A stretch of DNA of 64,000 bases from NCBI RefSeq assembly GCF_018332715.1, contig NZ_BOQP01000039.1, positions 157,277-221,276 of the forward strand, given 5' to 3'. A program made the position numbers and the translations under genes. Shown piece by piece: positions 7,615 to 16,299 of this stretch. This DNA is from Winogradskya consettensis. GTDB taxonomy: Bacteria > Actinomycetota > Actinomycetes > Mycobacteriales > Micromonosporaceae. Each line of letters opens with the position of its first letter. The stretch's first letter is position 1. The notes under the pieces were generated by a model, which saw only the letters and a program-made list of their open reading frames with translations, was not told where the DNA came from and searched no databases.

Positions 7615-8937
7615 ATGCGTAGAAGACTCGTCCTGGTGGGTGCCGCGGTCACGGCGCTCGGGCTCGTCGCCGGTTGCTCGGGCGGCGGGGACGGCTCGGA
7701 CTCCGGCAAGACCACCCTCAAGGTCGCCGCGCTCGAAGGCGGTTACGGCCGCGACATGTACACGCAGGTCATCGACGCGTACAAGGCGAAGAACCCCGAT
7801 GTCGACGTGCAGCTGCAGATCTCGAAGAGCATCGAGGACGAGATCACGCCGAACATGAAGGCCGGGAAGTTCCCCGACGTCGTCGTGCTCGGGCAGGGTC
7901 GCAAGGCCGCGCTGACCGAGACCCTGGTCAAGGACAAGGCCCTCGAAGACCTGACGCCGCTGCTGACCACCAAGGTGCCGGGCGAGGAGAAGACCGTCGG
8001 TGACAAGCTCACCGGGGGCATCGTCGGCAACCTCAACACCGACCCGTACGGCGACGACAAGACGTACCTGATGCCGATGTACTACTCGCCGACCGGGCTG
8101 TTCTACAACAAGGGCCTCTTCGCGTCGAAGGGCTACAAGGTCCCGGCGACCTGGGACGAGATGTTCGCGCTCGGTGACCAGGCGAAGGCCCAGGGGCTGC
8201 CGCTGTTCACCTACCCGACCGCGGGCTATCTCGACTCCTACTTCTTCGCGCTGCTCGCGGATGTCGGCGGCGAGCAGTTCTACACCGATGTCATGACCTA
8301 CAAGCAGGGCGTGTGGCAGACCCCGCAGGCCAAGCAGGTCCTCGACATCACCACGAAGCTGCTCGGCTATGCCGCGCCGACCACCGTCGGGTACGCCAAC
8401 GAGCAGGACTTCACCAAGAACCAGCAGTCGATCCTGGACAACAAGGCGCTGTTCATGCCGAACGGCACCTGGATCGTCGGCGAGATGAAGGACGCGCCGC
8501 GCGCCGCCGGTTTCCAATGGGGCCTCACGCCGTTGCCGGCGGTCACTGCGGGCGGTAAGCGGTACATCACCACGTCCGTCGAGTCGGTGTGGATCCCCGG
8601 CTCGGCCGAGCACAAGGACGCGGCGAAGGACTTCATCGCCTACCTCTACTCCGACGAGGCCGCGGCGATCTTCGCCAAGTCGGACGCGATCCAGCCGATC
8701 GCGGGCATCGCGGCCAAGCTGACCGGCGAGAACGCCGACTTCTACAAGGTGTATGAGGACCCGGCGGTCTCCGCGCTGGTCGGCGGTTTCGCCGGCACCG
8801 CGCCCGTCGAGGGCGTCGACATCAAGGGCACGCTCTTCGACACCGCGAACAGCGTCATCAGCGGTGACAAGACCGAGGTGCAGTGGCAGACCGCGCTCGA
8901 CGAGGCCAGCGAGAAGCTGCGCCAGGCCGGAAATTGA
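7615..8937 (+). CDS. Sugar ABC transporter substrate-binding lipoprotein
   Basis: 440-residue extracellular solute-binding protein of the carbohydrate (MalE/family 1) type. The signal peptide ends in a lipobox, LGLVAG then Cys21, so the protein is lipid-anchored outside the membrane. KKNPDVDVQLQISKSIEDE is replaced here by KAKNPDVDVQLQ, the typical first-lobe segment, and YYSPTGLFYNKGLF is the conserved ligand-cleft region. I chose the ATG at 7615, which gives a proper signal peptide; an upstream in-frame extension does not. It is the first gene of an eight-gene coupled operon. No ATPase is encoded nearby, so a shared ATPase (MsiK-type) encoded elsewhere is expected. Confidence 0.9.
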   Translation: MRRRLVLVGAAVTALGLVAGCSGGGDGSDSGKTTLKVAALEGGYGRDMYTQVIDAYKAKNPDVDVQLQISKSIEDEITPNMKAGKFPDVVVLGQGRKAALTETLVKDKALEDLTPLLTTKVPGEEKTVGDKLTGGIVGNLNTDPYGDDKTYLMPMYYSPTGLFYNKGLFASKGYKVPATWDEMFALGDQAKAQGLPLFTYPTAGYLDSYFFALLADVGGEQFYTDVMTYKQGVWQTPQAKQVLDITTKLLGYAAPTTVGYANEQDFTKNQQSILDNKALFMPNGTWIVGEMKDAPRAAGFQWGLTPLPAVTAGGKRYITTSVESVWIPGSAEHKDAAKDFIAYLYSDEAAAIFAKSDAIQPIAGIAAKLTGENADFYKVYEDPAVSALVGGFAGTAPVEGVDIKGTLFDTANSVISGDKTEVQWQTALDEASEKLRQAGN

Positions 8938-9839
8938 CCCCGGCGGCCAAGCGGCGCAAGCGCGGCAACGGCGGCTTCGTGCTTGCCTGCTTGGCGCCCG
9001 CACTCGTGCTCTTCGCGGTCTTCATGATCGTGCCGACGGTGAACGTGTTCCGGATGTCGCTCTACACGTGGAGCGGCTTCTCCCCGGACATGCGCTTCGT
9101 CGGGCTGGACAACTTCCGCCGGCTGCTCGACGACGACCAGTTCATCCGGGCGTTCCAGAACACGGTGGCGCTGCTGGTGGTCGTGACCGTGGTGACGATG
9201 GGCATGGGCCTGTTCCTCGCCGCGATCATGACCCGGCAGAAACTGAGCGGCCGCAACCTCTACCGCTTTGTTCTGTACGTGCCGAACGTGCTCTCCGTCG
9301 TCGTCATCGCGGCCATCTTCTCGGCGGTCTACGACCAGGAGAACGGCCTGCTCAACGGCGCGCTGCGGCTGCTGTCGCTGGACGGGCTGCAGCAGGTGTG
9401 GCTCGGCAACCAGCGGATCGTGCTCTACTCCGTGGCGATCGCGATGGTCTGGCAGTCGCTCGGCTACTACATGGTCCTCTACATGTCGAGCATGTCGAGC
9501 ATTCCCGAGGAGCTGTACGAGGCCTCCTCGCTCGACGGCGCCTCTGCCGGGAAGCAGTTCTTCTCGGTCACGTTGCCGCTGATCTGGCAACACCTGCGCA
9601 CGACGCTGACGTTCTTCGTGATGAGCGCCGTCAACCTCAGCTTCGTCCTGGTCCGCGCGATGACCGGCGGCGGGCCGGACGGCGCCTCGGAGGTCCTGCT
9701 CAGCTACATGTACAAGCAGGCGTACACGAACTCGTCGTACGGCTACGGCATGGCCATCGGCGTCGTCATCTTCGCTTTCTCGTTCCTCGTCTCCCTGCTG
9801 GTGAGCCGGGCGACGAAGCGTGAGCCCCTCCAGTTTTAG
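8934..9839 (+). CDS. Sugar ABC transporter permease, MalF/UgpA type
   Basis: 301-residue inner-membrane permease with six predicted membrane helices (for example ACLAPALVLFAVFMIVP at the N-terminus). The EAA loop that contacts the ATPase is EELYEASSLDGAS followed by FFSVTLPLIW. I chose the TTG at 8934, whose TTGA overlaps the previous stop and fits the coupling seen throughout this operon; a GTG at 8883 would extend the protein by 17 residues over the upstream gene. It pairs with the permease at 9848 to form the channel. Confidence 0.88.
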   Translation: MTPAAKRRKRGNGGFVLACLAPALVLFAVFMIVPTVNVFRMSLYTWSGFSPDMRFVGLDNFRRLLDDDQFIRAFQNTVALLVVVTVVTMGMGLFLAAIMTRQKLSGRNLYRFVLYVPNVLSVVVIAAIFSAVYDQENGLLNGALRLLSLDGLQQVWLGNQRIVLYSVAIAMVWQSLGYYMVLYMSSMSSIPEELYEASSLDGASAGKQFFSVTLPLIWQHLRTTLTFFVMSAVNLSFVLVRAMTGGGPDGASEVLLSYMYKQAYTNSSYGYGMAIGVVIFAFSFLVSLLVSRATKREPLQF

Positions 9840-9847
9840 GACGCACC

Positions 9848-10711
9848 ATGACCATCACCAGGCTCGGCCGCACGCTGACCTACGTGCTCGTCGCGGCGAT
9901 CGCGCTCGCCATCGCCGTACCCGTCGCGTGGGTGCTGCTGGCGTCGTTCAAGGCGAAGGGCGAGTTCTACGGCAGCCCGTGGACGCTGCCGGCGGGCCTG
10001 CGGATCCAGAACTACGTCGACGCGTTCGTCACCGCGCACATGGGTCAGTACTTCCTGACCTCGGTGCTGGTGACCGTACTCGGGCTGGTGTTCGTCCTGG
10101 CCGTGTCGATCCCAGCGGCGTACGTCATCGCCCGTTACGAGTTCCGGGGCCGCGGTCTCGTCGAGGTGCTGCTGCTCGCCGGCCTGTTCGTGAACGTCAA
10201 CTACATCGTCGTGCCGATCTTCCTGATGCTGGTCGGCTGGGACCGCTCGCTCGCGGACGTCCTGCCCGGCGGGTTCTTCATCGACAACCCCGCAGTGCTC
10301 TCCCTGGTGTACGCGGCCACGTCGATCCCGTTCAGCATCTATCTGCTGACCGCGTACTTCCGGTCGATCCCGGTCGACTACGAGGAGGCGGCGTCACTGG
10401 ACGGCGCATCCCGGTTCCTCGTCATGACCCGGATCATGCTGCCGATGGCCCGCCCGGCGGTGACCACGGTGATCCTGTTCAACTTCCTGGCGTACTGGAA
10501 CGACTTCATCATCGCGTTGACGCTGCTCCCCGGTGACGGCAAGACGCTGCAGGTCGGCCTGCTCAACCTCATGACGGCGCAGAAGGCCGCGGCCGATTAC
10601 GGGCGGCTCTACGCCGGCATGGTCATCGTCATCGTCCCGGTCCTCATCCTCTACGCGCTGATCCAGCGCAGGCTGATCGAGGGCATGGCCGCGGGCGGGG
10701 TGAAGGGATGA
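9848..10711 (+). CDS. Sugar ABC transporter permease, MalG/UgpE type
   Basis: 287-residue inner-membrane permease, second half of the channel. Hydrophobic segments start at AIALAIAVPVAWVLLASF, and the EAA loop is DYEEAASLDGASRFLVMTRI followed by LPMARPAV. The typical NFLAYWNDFI segment is present. The start is 8 bases after the first permease. Its TGA overlaps the ATG of the following 54-residue gene. Confidence 0.9.
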   Translation: MTITRLGRTLTYVLVAAIALAIAVPVAWVLLASFKAKGEFYGSPWTLPAGLRIQNYVDAFVTAHMGQYFLTSVLVTVLGLVFVLAVSIPAAYVIARYEFRGRGLVEVLLLAGLFVNVNYIVVPIFLMLVGWDRSLADVLPGGFFIDNPAVLSLVYAATSIPFSIYLLTAYFRSIPVDYEEAASLDGASRFLVMTRIMLPMARPAVTTVILFNFLAYWNDFIIALTLLPGDGKTLQVGLLNLMTAQKAAADYGRLYAGMVIVIVPVLILYALIQRRLIEGMAAGGVKG

Positions 10712-10872
10712 ACCTCGTGCTGATTCTCGTGCGCGCACTGGTGGCGGCCGCCTGTGTCACCGTCGTGGTGATCGCGCGGACCACGGTCGGGTGGCCGAAC
10801 CTGCTCACCATGCTCGGCGCGCTGCTGGTGCTGCTCGTCGTGCTCGCCGCGTACAACCGGAGGCACCGATGA
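10708..10872 (+). CDS. Small two-helix membrane protein within sugar operon
   Basis: A 54-residue ORF that starts with ATGA overlapping the MalG-type stop and ends with ATGA overlapping the fucosidase start. Two hydrophobic stretches, residues 3-22 (rich in Leu, Val and Ala) and 32-48 (LLTMLGALLVLLVVLAA), are separated by an ARTTVGWPN turn; the end is basic (NRRHR). Coupling on both sides argues that it is translated. I do not recognise a family. A possible role is as a small accessory subunit of the importer, but this is inference from position only. Confidence 0.65.
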   Translation: MNLVLILVRALVAAACVTVVVIARTTVGWPNLLTMLGALLVLLVVLAAYNRRHR

Positions 10873-12149
10873 AGGCAGCGACGATCCGGCCGAGCGCTCG
10901 GCAGCTCGCCTGGCAGCGGATGGAGTTCTACGGCTTCCTCCACTTCGGCATGAACACCATGACGAATCGCGAGTGGGGCGAGGGTCACGACGACCCGGCC
11001 CTGTTCGACCCGTCGTCGCTCGATGCGGACCAGTGGGTGACCGCGCTCAAGTCCGCGGGCATGACCGGCGTCATTCTCACCGCCAAGCACCACGACGGAT
11101 TCTGCCTGTGGCCCAGCGACGCCACCTCCTACACGGTGGCGTCCTCGCCGTACCGGAGGGACATCGTCGCGGAGGTCGCCGAGGCCGCGCGCCGGCACGG
11201 GCTCAAGTTCGGGATCTACCTGTCACCGTGGGACCGCACCGAGGCCTCATACGGCTCGGGCACAGGTTACGACGACTTCTACGTCGCCCAGCTCACCGAA
11301 TTGCTCACCCGCTACGGGCCCCTCTTCACGGTGTGGCTCGACGGCGCGAACGGCGAGGGCCCCGACGGCAGACGCCAAGTCTACGACTGGGACCGCTACT
11401 ACGCCGTGGTGCGGGAGCTGCAGCCCGACGCGGTGATCAGCGTCTGCGGGCCGGACGTGCGCTGGTGCGGCAACGAGGCCGGCGAGACCCGCCCCGACGA
11501 GTGGAGCGTGGTTCCGCGGTCGCTGCAGGACGCCGAACGGATCGCCTCGCTCTCGCAGCAGATCGACGACGGGACGTTCGCCACCCGGGTCCGCAGCGAC
11601 GACCGCGACCTCGGCAGCCGGGCAGCACTGGCGGGCCAGGAGGATCTCGTCTGGTATCCGGCCGAGGTCAACACGTCGATCCGCCCCGGCTGGTTCCACC
11701 ACCCGTTGGAGGACGCGCGCGTTCGCAGCGCCGACGAGCTGTTCGCCATCTACCTGCGCTCGGTCGGCGGCAACTCCACGTTCCTGCTCAACGTTCCACC
11801 CGCCCGCGACGGCCTGGTCGCGCCACCGGACCTGGCCGTTCTCTCGGCGCTGGGGGAGCTGATCGCGGACTTCCACTCCCGCCAGATCCCGCTTGAGCTC
11901 ACCAACCCCGAAACCATCGAAGCAGTTGTCGTACGCGAGGACATCGCCCACGGTCAACTCATCGAGCACGTCGTGGTCCAGGGGCGCCGTGACGGGGAAT
12001 GGACGACTCTGGCCGAGGCGAACGCGGTGGGCTACCAACGGATTCTGCTCTTCGACCCCGTCGAGGTCGACGCGATCCGGGTCGACATAACCGCATCGCG
12101 GGCCGAACCCGTCATCGATCGGGTCGCGGCAGTCCGGGCGGCGCGATGA
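10869..12149 (+). CDS. GH29 alpha-L-fucosidase
   Basis: 426-residue family 29 fucosidase. FYGFLHFGMNTMTNREWG and TAKHHDGFCLWPS are the conserved N-terminal barrel segments. The nucleophile is Asp158 in FTVWLDGANGEG. GKFGIYLSPWDR appears as LKFGIYLSPWDR. There is no signal peptide, so it should act in the cytoplasm on imported fucosylated oligosaccharides. The C-terminal 90 residues resemble the beta-sandwich domain of the family. It is coupled by ATGA overlaps to the small membrane gene before and the SurA-like gene after. With the GH35 enzyme it could strip Fuc-Gal side chains such as those of xyloglucan; that substrate is inferred. Confidence 0.9.
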   Translation: MKAATIRPSARQLAWQRMEFYGFLHFGMNTMTNREWGEGHDDPALFDPSSLDADQWVTALKSAGMTGVILTAKHHDGFCLWPSDATSYTVASSPYRRDIVAEVAEAARRHGLKFGIYLSPWDRTEASYGSGTGYDDFYVAQLTELLTRYGPLFTVWLDGANGEGPDGRRQVYDWDRYYAVVRELQPDAVISVCGPDVRWCGNEAGETRPDEWSVVPRSLQDAERIASLSQQIDDGTFATRVRSDDRDLGSRAALAGQEDLVWYPAEVNTSIRPGWFHHPLEDARVRSADELFAIYLRSVGGNSTFLLNVPPARDGLVAPPDLAVLSALGELIADFHSRQIPLELTNPETIEAVVVREDIAHGQLIEHVVVQGRRDGEWTTLAEANAVGYQRILLFDPVEVDAIRVDITASRAEPVIDRVAAVRAAR

Positions 12150-13000
12150 AGAAGCTCCTGGCCGGTCTGGCCCTGGTCATAGCCGCGCTTGTCATCACCG
12201 GCGCCGTCCTCGCGCACCGCAGTGACGTGGTCGGCTCGATCGACGGGCACGACGTCACGCGGGACGAGCTGGTCTTCCATCGGGACAACGGTCGGACCCT
12301 CGCCGACGTCTGGACCGACAAGACGATCTTTGTGCTCGCGCAGGAGCAGGGGCTCACCGATTCCGTCGACTACGACGACTTCCTCGACGAGGTGGAGCGG
12401 GAGAACAAGCGCCGCGCCGACGCGATCGCCAAGGGCGAGACCGTCTACGGCGTCACCGACTTCGCGCCCGAGGAGTACTACACGCACCGGCTCGCCGAAT
12501 TGCGGACCGGGCTCGAGAAGAAGCTCGGCGACGGTCCGCTCCTGGTCACCGACGCCGAGGTGCGGCAGAAGTTCGAGGCGTCGAAGGCGGACTGGAGCGC
12601 GAACGCCACCACGTACGCGTACACAAAACTCGTCGTTCCCGGTCCGGCCCCTACAACGATCGGTGACCGGCTGGCGGACGTGCGCATTCCCGGCGCGAAG
12701 CTCAGCAGGGAGACGTACGGCGGCGCCGCCGCGACGACCGGGCTGAGCACGCACGACCAGGACCTGATGGCGGTGCTCACGAAGCTCGCCCCGGGTCAGA
12801 TCTCCTCCCCGGTTCCCGGCACCGGGCAGACCACGTACTACGAGCTCGACGGCACCACCGTCGACGAGAGTGCGGCGTTCGCCACCTACTCCCAGCGGAT
12901 CAGGGCGGCGCTCGTCGAGGAGAAGTTCGACCGGTACATCCAGAGCCGGGAGCAGGACAGCCACATCGAGGTCGACATCAACCCAGAGGATGTGCAGTGA
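12146..13000 (+). CDS. SurA-like / parvulin-type peptidylprolyl isomerase-like secreted protein
   Basis: 284-residue protein with one N-terminal hydrophobic segment (LLAGLALVIAALVITGAVLA), no lipobox Cys, then SDVVGSIDGHDVTRDELVFH, the opening of SurA/PrsA N-terminal chaperone domains. Residues 145-250 resemble a degenerate parvulin domain (LSTHDQDLMAVLTKLAPGQIS, then SPVPGTGQTTYYELDG in part). Probably membrane-anchored outside the cell. It is coupled on both sides by ATGA and GTGA overlaps. Its place directly before the secreted beta-helix enzyme suggests that it assists folding of that enzyme (inferred). Confidence 0.7.
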   Translation: MKKLLAGLALVIAALVITGAVLAHRSDVVGSIDGHDVTRDELVFHRDNGRTLADVWTDKTIFVLAQEQGLTDSVDYDDFLDEVERENKRRADAIAKGETVYGVTDFAPEEYYTHRLAELRTGLEKKLGDGPLLVTDAEVRQKFEASKADWSANATTYAYTKLVVPGPAPTTIGDRLADVRIPGAKLSRETYGGAAATTGLSTHDQDLMAVLTKLAPGQISSPVPGTGQTTYYELDGTTVDESAAFATYSQRIRAALVEEKFDRYIQSREQDSHIEVDINPEDVQ

Positions 13001-15288
13001 GAAAACCTGTCGGGACGGCTCTGGCCGTATTGCTCGCCGTGATGCTCACCCCCGCATTGCCGGCGTCCGCTTCCGCCGCTTCTTCCCCCGCCGCGTCTTC
13101 CTCCGCCAAGAAGTCGTGGCCGGGGAATTTCCAGAACGTGACAGGCGGCCGGGACTACTACATCGACGCTGCACTCGGTAGCGACCGCGCAGCCGGGACC
13201 TCGCCGAAGAACGCCTGGAAGACGCTGGGCAAGGCGAGCGCGACGACGTTCAAGCCCGGTGACCGGATCCTGCTCAAGGCCGGATCGCAGTGGAACAACG
13301 AGCAACTGTGGCCGAAGGGTTCCGGGACCACGCGGCAGCCGATCACGATCTCGGCGTACGGGGATGTGAAGCGGGGGCGGCCGTACATCGCAACGAACGG
13401 CAACGTGCCCAGCCCGTTCAACGCCAACGGCACCAAGAATCCCGAGACCGTCGGGCTGACCGGTGCGATCGTGCTGCGCAACCAGCAGGGCTTCGACATC
13501 AACAACATCGAGCTCTCGAACGACGACGACTTCGCCACGAACATCACCACCGGCACGTACGTTCGTGACGGCATCATGGTGTCGATCAACGCGGACAAGC
13601 TCGCCGCCGGCGCGGACACCGTCATGGACCATTTCCGGATCCACGACATCTATGTGCACAACACCGACGGCCCGAGCAGCTGGCAGAAGATCCACTACGG
13701 GGCCGTGAACTTCCAGGTCTTCGGGAGCAAGTCCTACAAGGAGTACGCCACCGGCGGTTACTACTTCAAGGACGTCCGCATCGAGGACAACACGTTCGTC
13801 AACGTCGAGCTGCATGCGGTGCAGTTCGCGTTCAACTGGTTCGCCGCGGACGGCGCGGACGCCGGGCAGTACGACGAGGCGGGCAAGTTCCATGAGGGCT
13901 GGGAGCAGCTCTGGGTGCGTACCCGTGATCTCTACAGCCGAGACGTCTACATCGGCCACAACTACGCCGAGAGCATCGGGCAGGGCGCGTTCCAGCTCGC
14001 CAACACCAAGCGCATGACGGTCGAGTACAACGAGGTCAACGGGTTCCTCGCGCGCTACGACGCGGTGTCCTGCGGGCTCTACCTCTGGGCCGGCGCCGAC
14101 TCCGTCATGCAGTACAACGAGGTGTACGGCGGCCCCGACAACGAGTACGACGGCACGCCCTGGGACCTGGAGTACACGAACTTCAACGTCACCTACCAGT
14201 ACAACTACTCGCACGACAACGCCGCGGGCTGGATGGCCTACATGGGCAACAGCTCAAACTCGGTGGCGCGTTACAACCTGAGCGTCAACGACAACGGCGT
14301 ACTCGTGAAGAACATGCTGTCGACGAACTACTCGCCGACGTACTTCGTCAACAACACGTTCGTCTACGACGGCTCGGACCTCGCCCAGGTGCACGACGAG
14401 ACGTTCCTGAGCCGCGTGTACTTCCTGAACAACATCTTCTACAACACGTCGCGGACCACGCCGACAACCTGGTACCGCAAGACCGGTGCGCTGCGTCAGG
14501 CGGTGTTCTCGAACAACGACTACTACGAGGCCGGCGGCGTCCACTCCACCCAGGAACCGGCCGACCCGGCCGGCCTGCGCGCCGATCCCGAATTCGTCGG
14601 CAACCCCGCCACCTACAGCACCGGCGACGTCAAGACCTACAGCACCGGCGACGTCAAGAAGGCCGCGGCTCGGTTCGCGCTGCGCAAGAGCTCGCCCCTG
14701 ATCGACGCCGGCCGCTACAACCCGCACCTCGGCACCGCGGACATCCTCGGCACCCAGCTCTACTACGGCGACGCCCCGGACATCGGCGTCGTCGAGGCCC
14801 GTCGAGGCCCGCGCGTCACCAACCCGGTCGACACCGACCCGATCGAGAACGAGGGCCCCGACCGCGTCTCCCTCGCCCTGGGTAAGCCGGTCACCGCCAG
14901 CTCCACCCACCCGGGCGCCAACGGCACGCTCGGCGCGGTCAACCTGACCGACGGCAGCCTGAGCAGCCGGTGGGCCGCCGCCGACGACGCGACCTACCCG
15001 ATCACGCTCGACATCGATTTCGGTACGGACACGACGTTCAGCGAGGTCTACCTCGACGAATACACCGACTCGGGCACCAACCCGCGGGTGCAGACGTTCT
15101 CGCTGCAACGCTGGGACGCCGCGACCGGCACCTGGGTGACGTTCGCCGACGAGGCGAACGGTATCGGCCACGACCTCACCGTCACGGGCTTCGGCAGCGT
15201 CACCACCAGCAAGCTGCGGGTCGCCCTGACCGGCCAGATCGCGACGGAGATCTACACCCCGTCGCTCACGGAGATCAGCGTCTACTGA
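12997..15288 (+). CDS. Secreted right-handed beta-helix enzyme with C-terminal F5/8C-like domain
   Basis: 763-residue exported protein. Residues 1-28 are a Sec signal peptide ending in ASASA. Residues 50-590 form a parallel beta-helix: DYYIDAALGSDRAAGTSP is the usual opening of such polysaccharide-processing enzymes, followed by repeated Asn-rich coils (RIEDNTFVNV, YNYSHDNAAGWMAYMGN, YFLNNIFYNT). Residues 625-763 resemble a discoidin/F5-8C carbohydrate-binding domain (LGKPVTASSTHPGANG). It is probably a polysaccharide lyase or glycosidase acting outside on a plant or microbial glycan, releasing oligosaccharides for the importer. GTG start overlaps the previous stop. It ends the operon before a strong terminator. 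Exact activity is unknown. Confidence 0.78.
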   Translation: MRKPVGTALAVLLAVMLTPALPASASAASSPAASSSAKKSWPGNFQNVTGGRDYYIDAALGSDRAAGTSPKNAWKTLGKASATTFKPGDRILLKAGSQWNNEQLWPKGSGTTRQPITISAYGDVKRGRPYIATNGNVPSPFNANGTKNPETVGLTGAIVLRNQQGFDINNIELSNDDDFATNITTGTYVRDGIMVSINADKLAAGADTVMDHFRIHDIYVHNTDGPSSWQKIHYGAVNFQVFGSKSYKEYATGGYYFKDVRIEDNTFVNVELHAVQFAFNWFAADGADAGQYDEAGKFHEGWEQLWVRTRDLYSRDVYIGHNYAESIGQGAFQLANTKRMTVEYNEVNGFLARYDAVSCGLYLWAGADSVMQYNEVYGGPDNEYDGTPWDLEYTNFNVTYQYNYSHDNAAGWMAYMGNSSNSVARYNLSVNDNGVLVKNMLSTNYSPTYFVNNTFVYDGSDLAQVHDETFLSRVYFLNNIFYNTSRTTPTTWYRKTGALRQAVFSNNDYYEAGGVHSTQEPADPAGLRADPEFVGNPATYSTGDVKTYSTGDVKKAAARFALRKSSPLIDAGRYNPHLGTADILGTQLYYGDAPDIGVVEARRGPRVTNPVDTDPIENEGPDRVSLALGKPVTASSTHPGANGTLGAVNLTDGSLSSRWAAADDATYPITLDIDFGTDTTFSEVYLDEYTDSGTNPRVQTFSLQRWDAATGTWVTFADEANGIGHDLTVTGFGSVTTSKLRVALTGQIATEIYTPSLTEISVY
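14611..14658 (+). repeat. 24-base in-frame tandem duplication in the beta-helix gene
   Basis: ACCTACAGCACCGGCGACGT plus CAAG occurs twice back to back, adding a second TYSTGDVK. The copies are identical, which suggests a recent slippage event in the loop before the last helix coil. A second perfect 10-base doublet, GTCGAGGCCC, is at 14791-14810. Confidence 0.9.
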
Positions 15289-15301
15289 TCCCCTGAACGG
15301 G

Positions 15302-15330
15302 AGGCGGGGTGGCGCCGGGCCGCCCCGCCT
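15302..15330 (+). terminator. Terminator hairpin of the sugar operon
   Basis: AGGCGGGGTGGC (15302-15313) pairs with GGCCGCCCCGCCT (to 15330) as a 12-base-pair stem with one G-U pair and a 5-base loop, followed by a pyrimidine-rich TCTTCC. It lies 13 bases after the beta-helix stop. Confidence 0.75.
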
Positions 15331-15369
15331 TCTTCCTACGCTGCTGTTCTTTCTTCCTACGCTGCTGTT
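15330..15369. repeat. Tandem 19-base repeat over the ABC ATPase stop codon
   Basis: TTCTTCCTACGCTGCTGTT occurs at 15330-15348 and 15351-15369. The second copy contains the stop codon of the minus-strand ATPase gene. This looks like a simple slippage duplication. Confidence 0.85.
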
Positions 15370-16199
15370 TCGGTGCCGCCCGGCACCAGCGTGACGGTGC
15401 CGTTCTCGTGGTCGACGGTGAAGAGGGTGCCCGGCGGGAAGCTGCCCAGCACCTCGGGCGGCAGCTGCACGGTGCCGTCCCCGGCGACCACGGCGAAGTC
15501 CTGCCCGTCGCGGCCCTCGGCGCCGACCCGGCCGTCGCGGATCGTCACCGCGCGGCCCAGCCGGGAACCCACCTCGTTGTCATGGGTGACCACCACGATC
15601 GTGGTCTGCCGCTCCTGGTTCACCGTCTCCAGGGCTTCGAGCACCTCGTCACGCCCGGCCGTGTCCAACCGGCTCGTCGGCTCGTCGACCAGCAGCAGCC
15701 CCGGGCCCGCGGCGATACCCACGGCCAGCGCGGCGCGTTGCCGCCCGCCCGGGGTCAGCTCGGCCAGCCGGGACCGGCCCATGCCGGGCAGCCCGACCAG
15801 GTCGAGGATGCGGTCCGGGTCGTCCAGCTTGATGCCCCGGGTGTGCGCGGCGCGGCGCTGCGCGAGCCAGATGTTGCGATGCAGGGATGCGTACGGCAGA
15901 AGGTTGCGAGCCGCGCCCTGCAGCACCACGCCGATCTCGGTGCCACGCAGCCGGGACACCTCGGCGTCGGAGAGCTTGCCCATGTCGTACGTGCCGATGT
16001 TGATCCGGCCCGCCGAGGGTCGCATCATCCCGGCGAGCAGGGAGATCAGCGTCGACTTGCCGGACCCGGACGGCCCGACCAGCGCGAGCGTCTCCCCGGG
16101 AGCGATGGAGAGGTCCACGCCCGCGAGCGCGACCACGTCACCGGCCTCGGCGCGATAGATGTGCACGACGCGCCGGCAGGCCACCGCAAGACCGTTCAT
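15357..16199 (-). CDS. Orphan ABC transporter ATP-binding protein with AbrB-like C-terminal tail
   Basis: 280-residue ATPase of the LolD/MacB class. Walker A is GPSGSGKST (residues 42-50), the Q-loop is VVLQGAARN, Walker B is LLLVDEPTSRLD near 170, and the switch His is in VVTHDNEV. The signature motif is degenerate: LTPGGRQRAALA in place of LSGGQ. Residues 240-275 (DGTVQLPPEVLGSFPPG, then LFTVDHENGTVTLVP) look like a SpoVT/AbrB swapped-hairpin, unusual at the end of an ABC ATPase. No permease gene lies next to it. I used the ATG at 16199, which starts just before the RRVVHIY strand; a 14-residue longer form is possible. Confidence 0.82.
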   Translation of the reverse strand: MNGLAVACRRVVHIYRAEAGDVVALAGVDLSIAPGETLALVGPSGSGKSTLISLLAGMMRPSAGRINIGTYDMGKLSDAEVSRLRGTEIGVVLQGAARNLLPYASLHRNIWLAQRRAAHTRGIKLDDPDRILDLVGLPGMGRSRLAELTPGGRQRAALAVGIAAGPGLLLVDEPTSRLDTAGRDEVLEALETVNQERQTTIVVVTHDNEVGSRLGRAVTIRDGRVGAEGRDGQDFAVVAGDGTVQLPPEVLGSFPPGTLFTVDHENGTVTLVPGGTETAA

Positions 16200-16299
16200 G
16201 ACGCACAACGTAGCCGCTCGCGTCGACGAACGGGAGCCCAAGGTCGATTAGGACGAGGGCGCCCATAAGTGACGTCCGCTAATTGTCTAGGGTGAGCCC

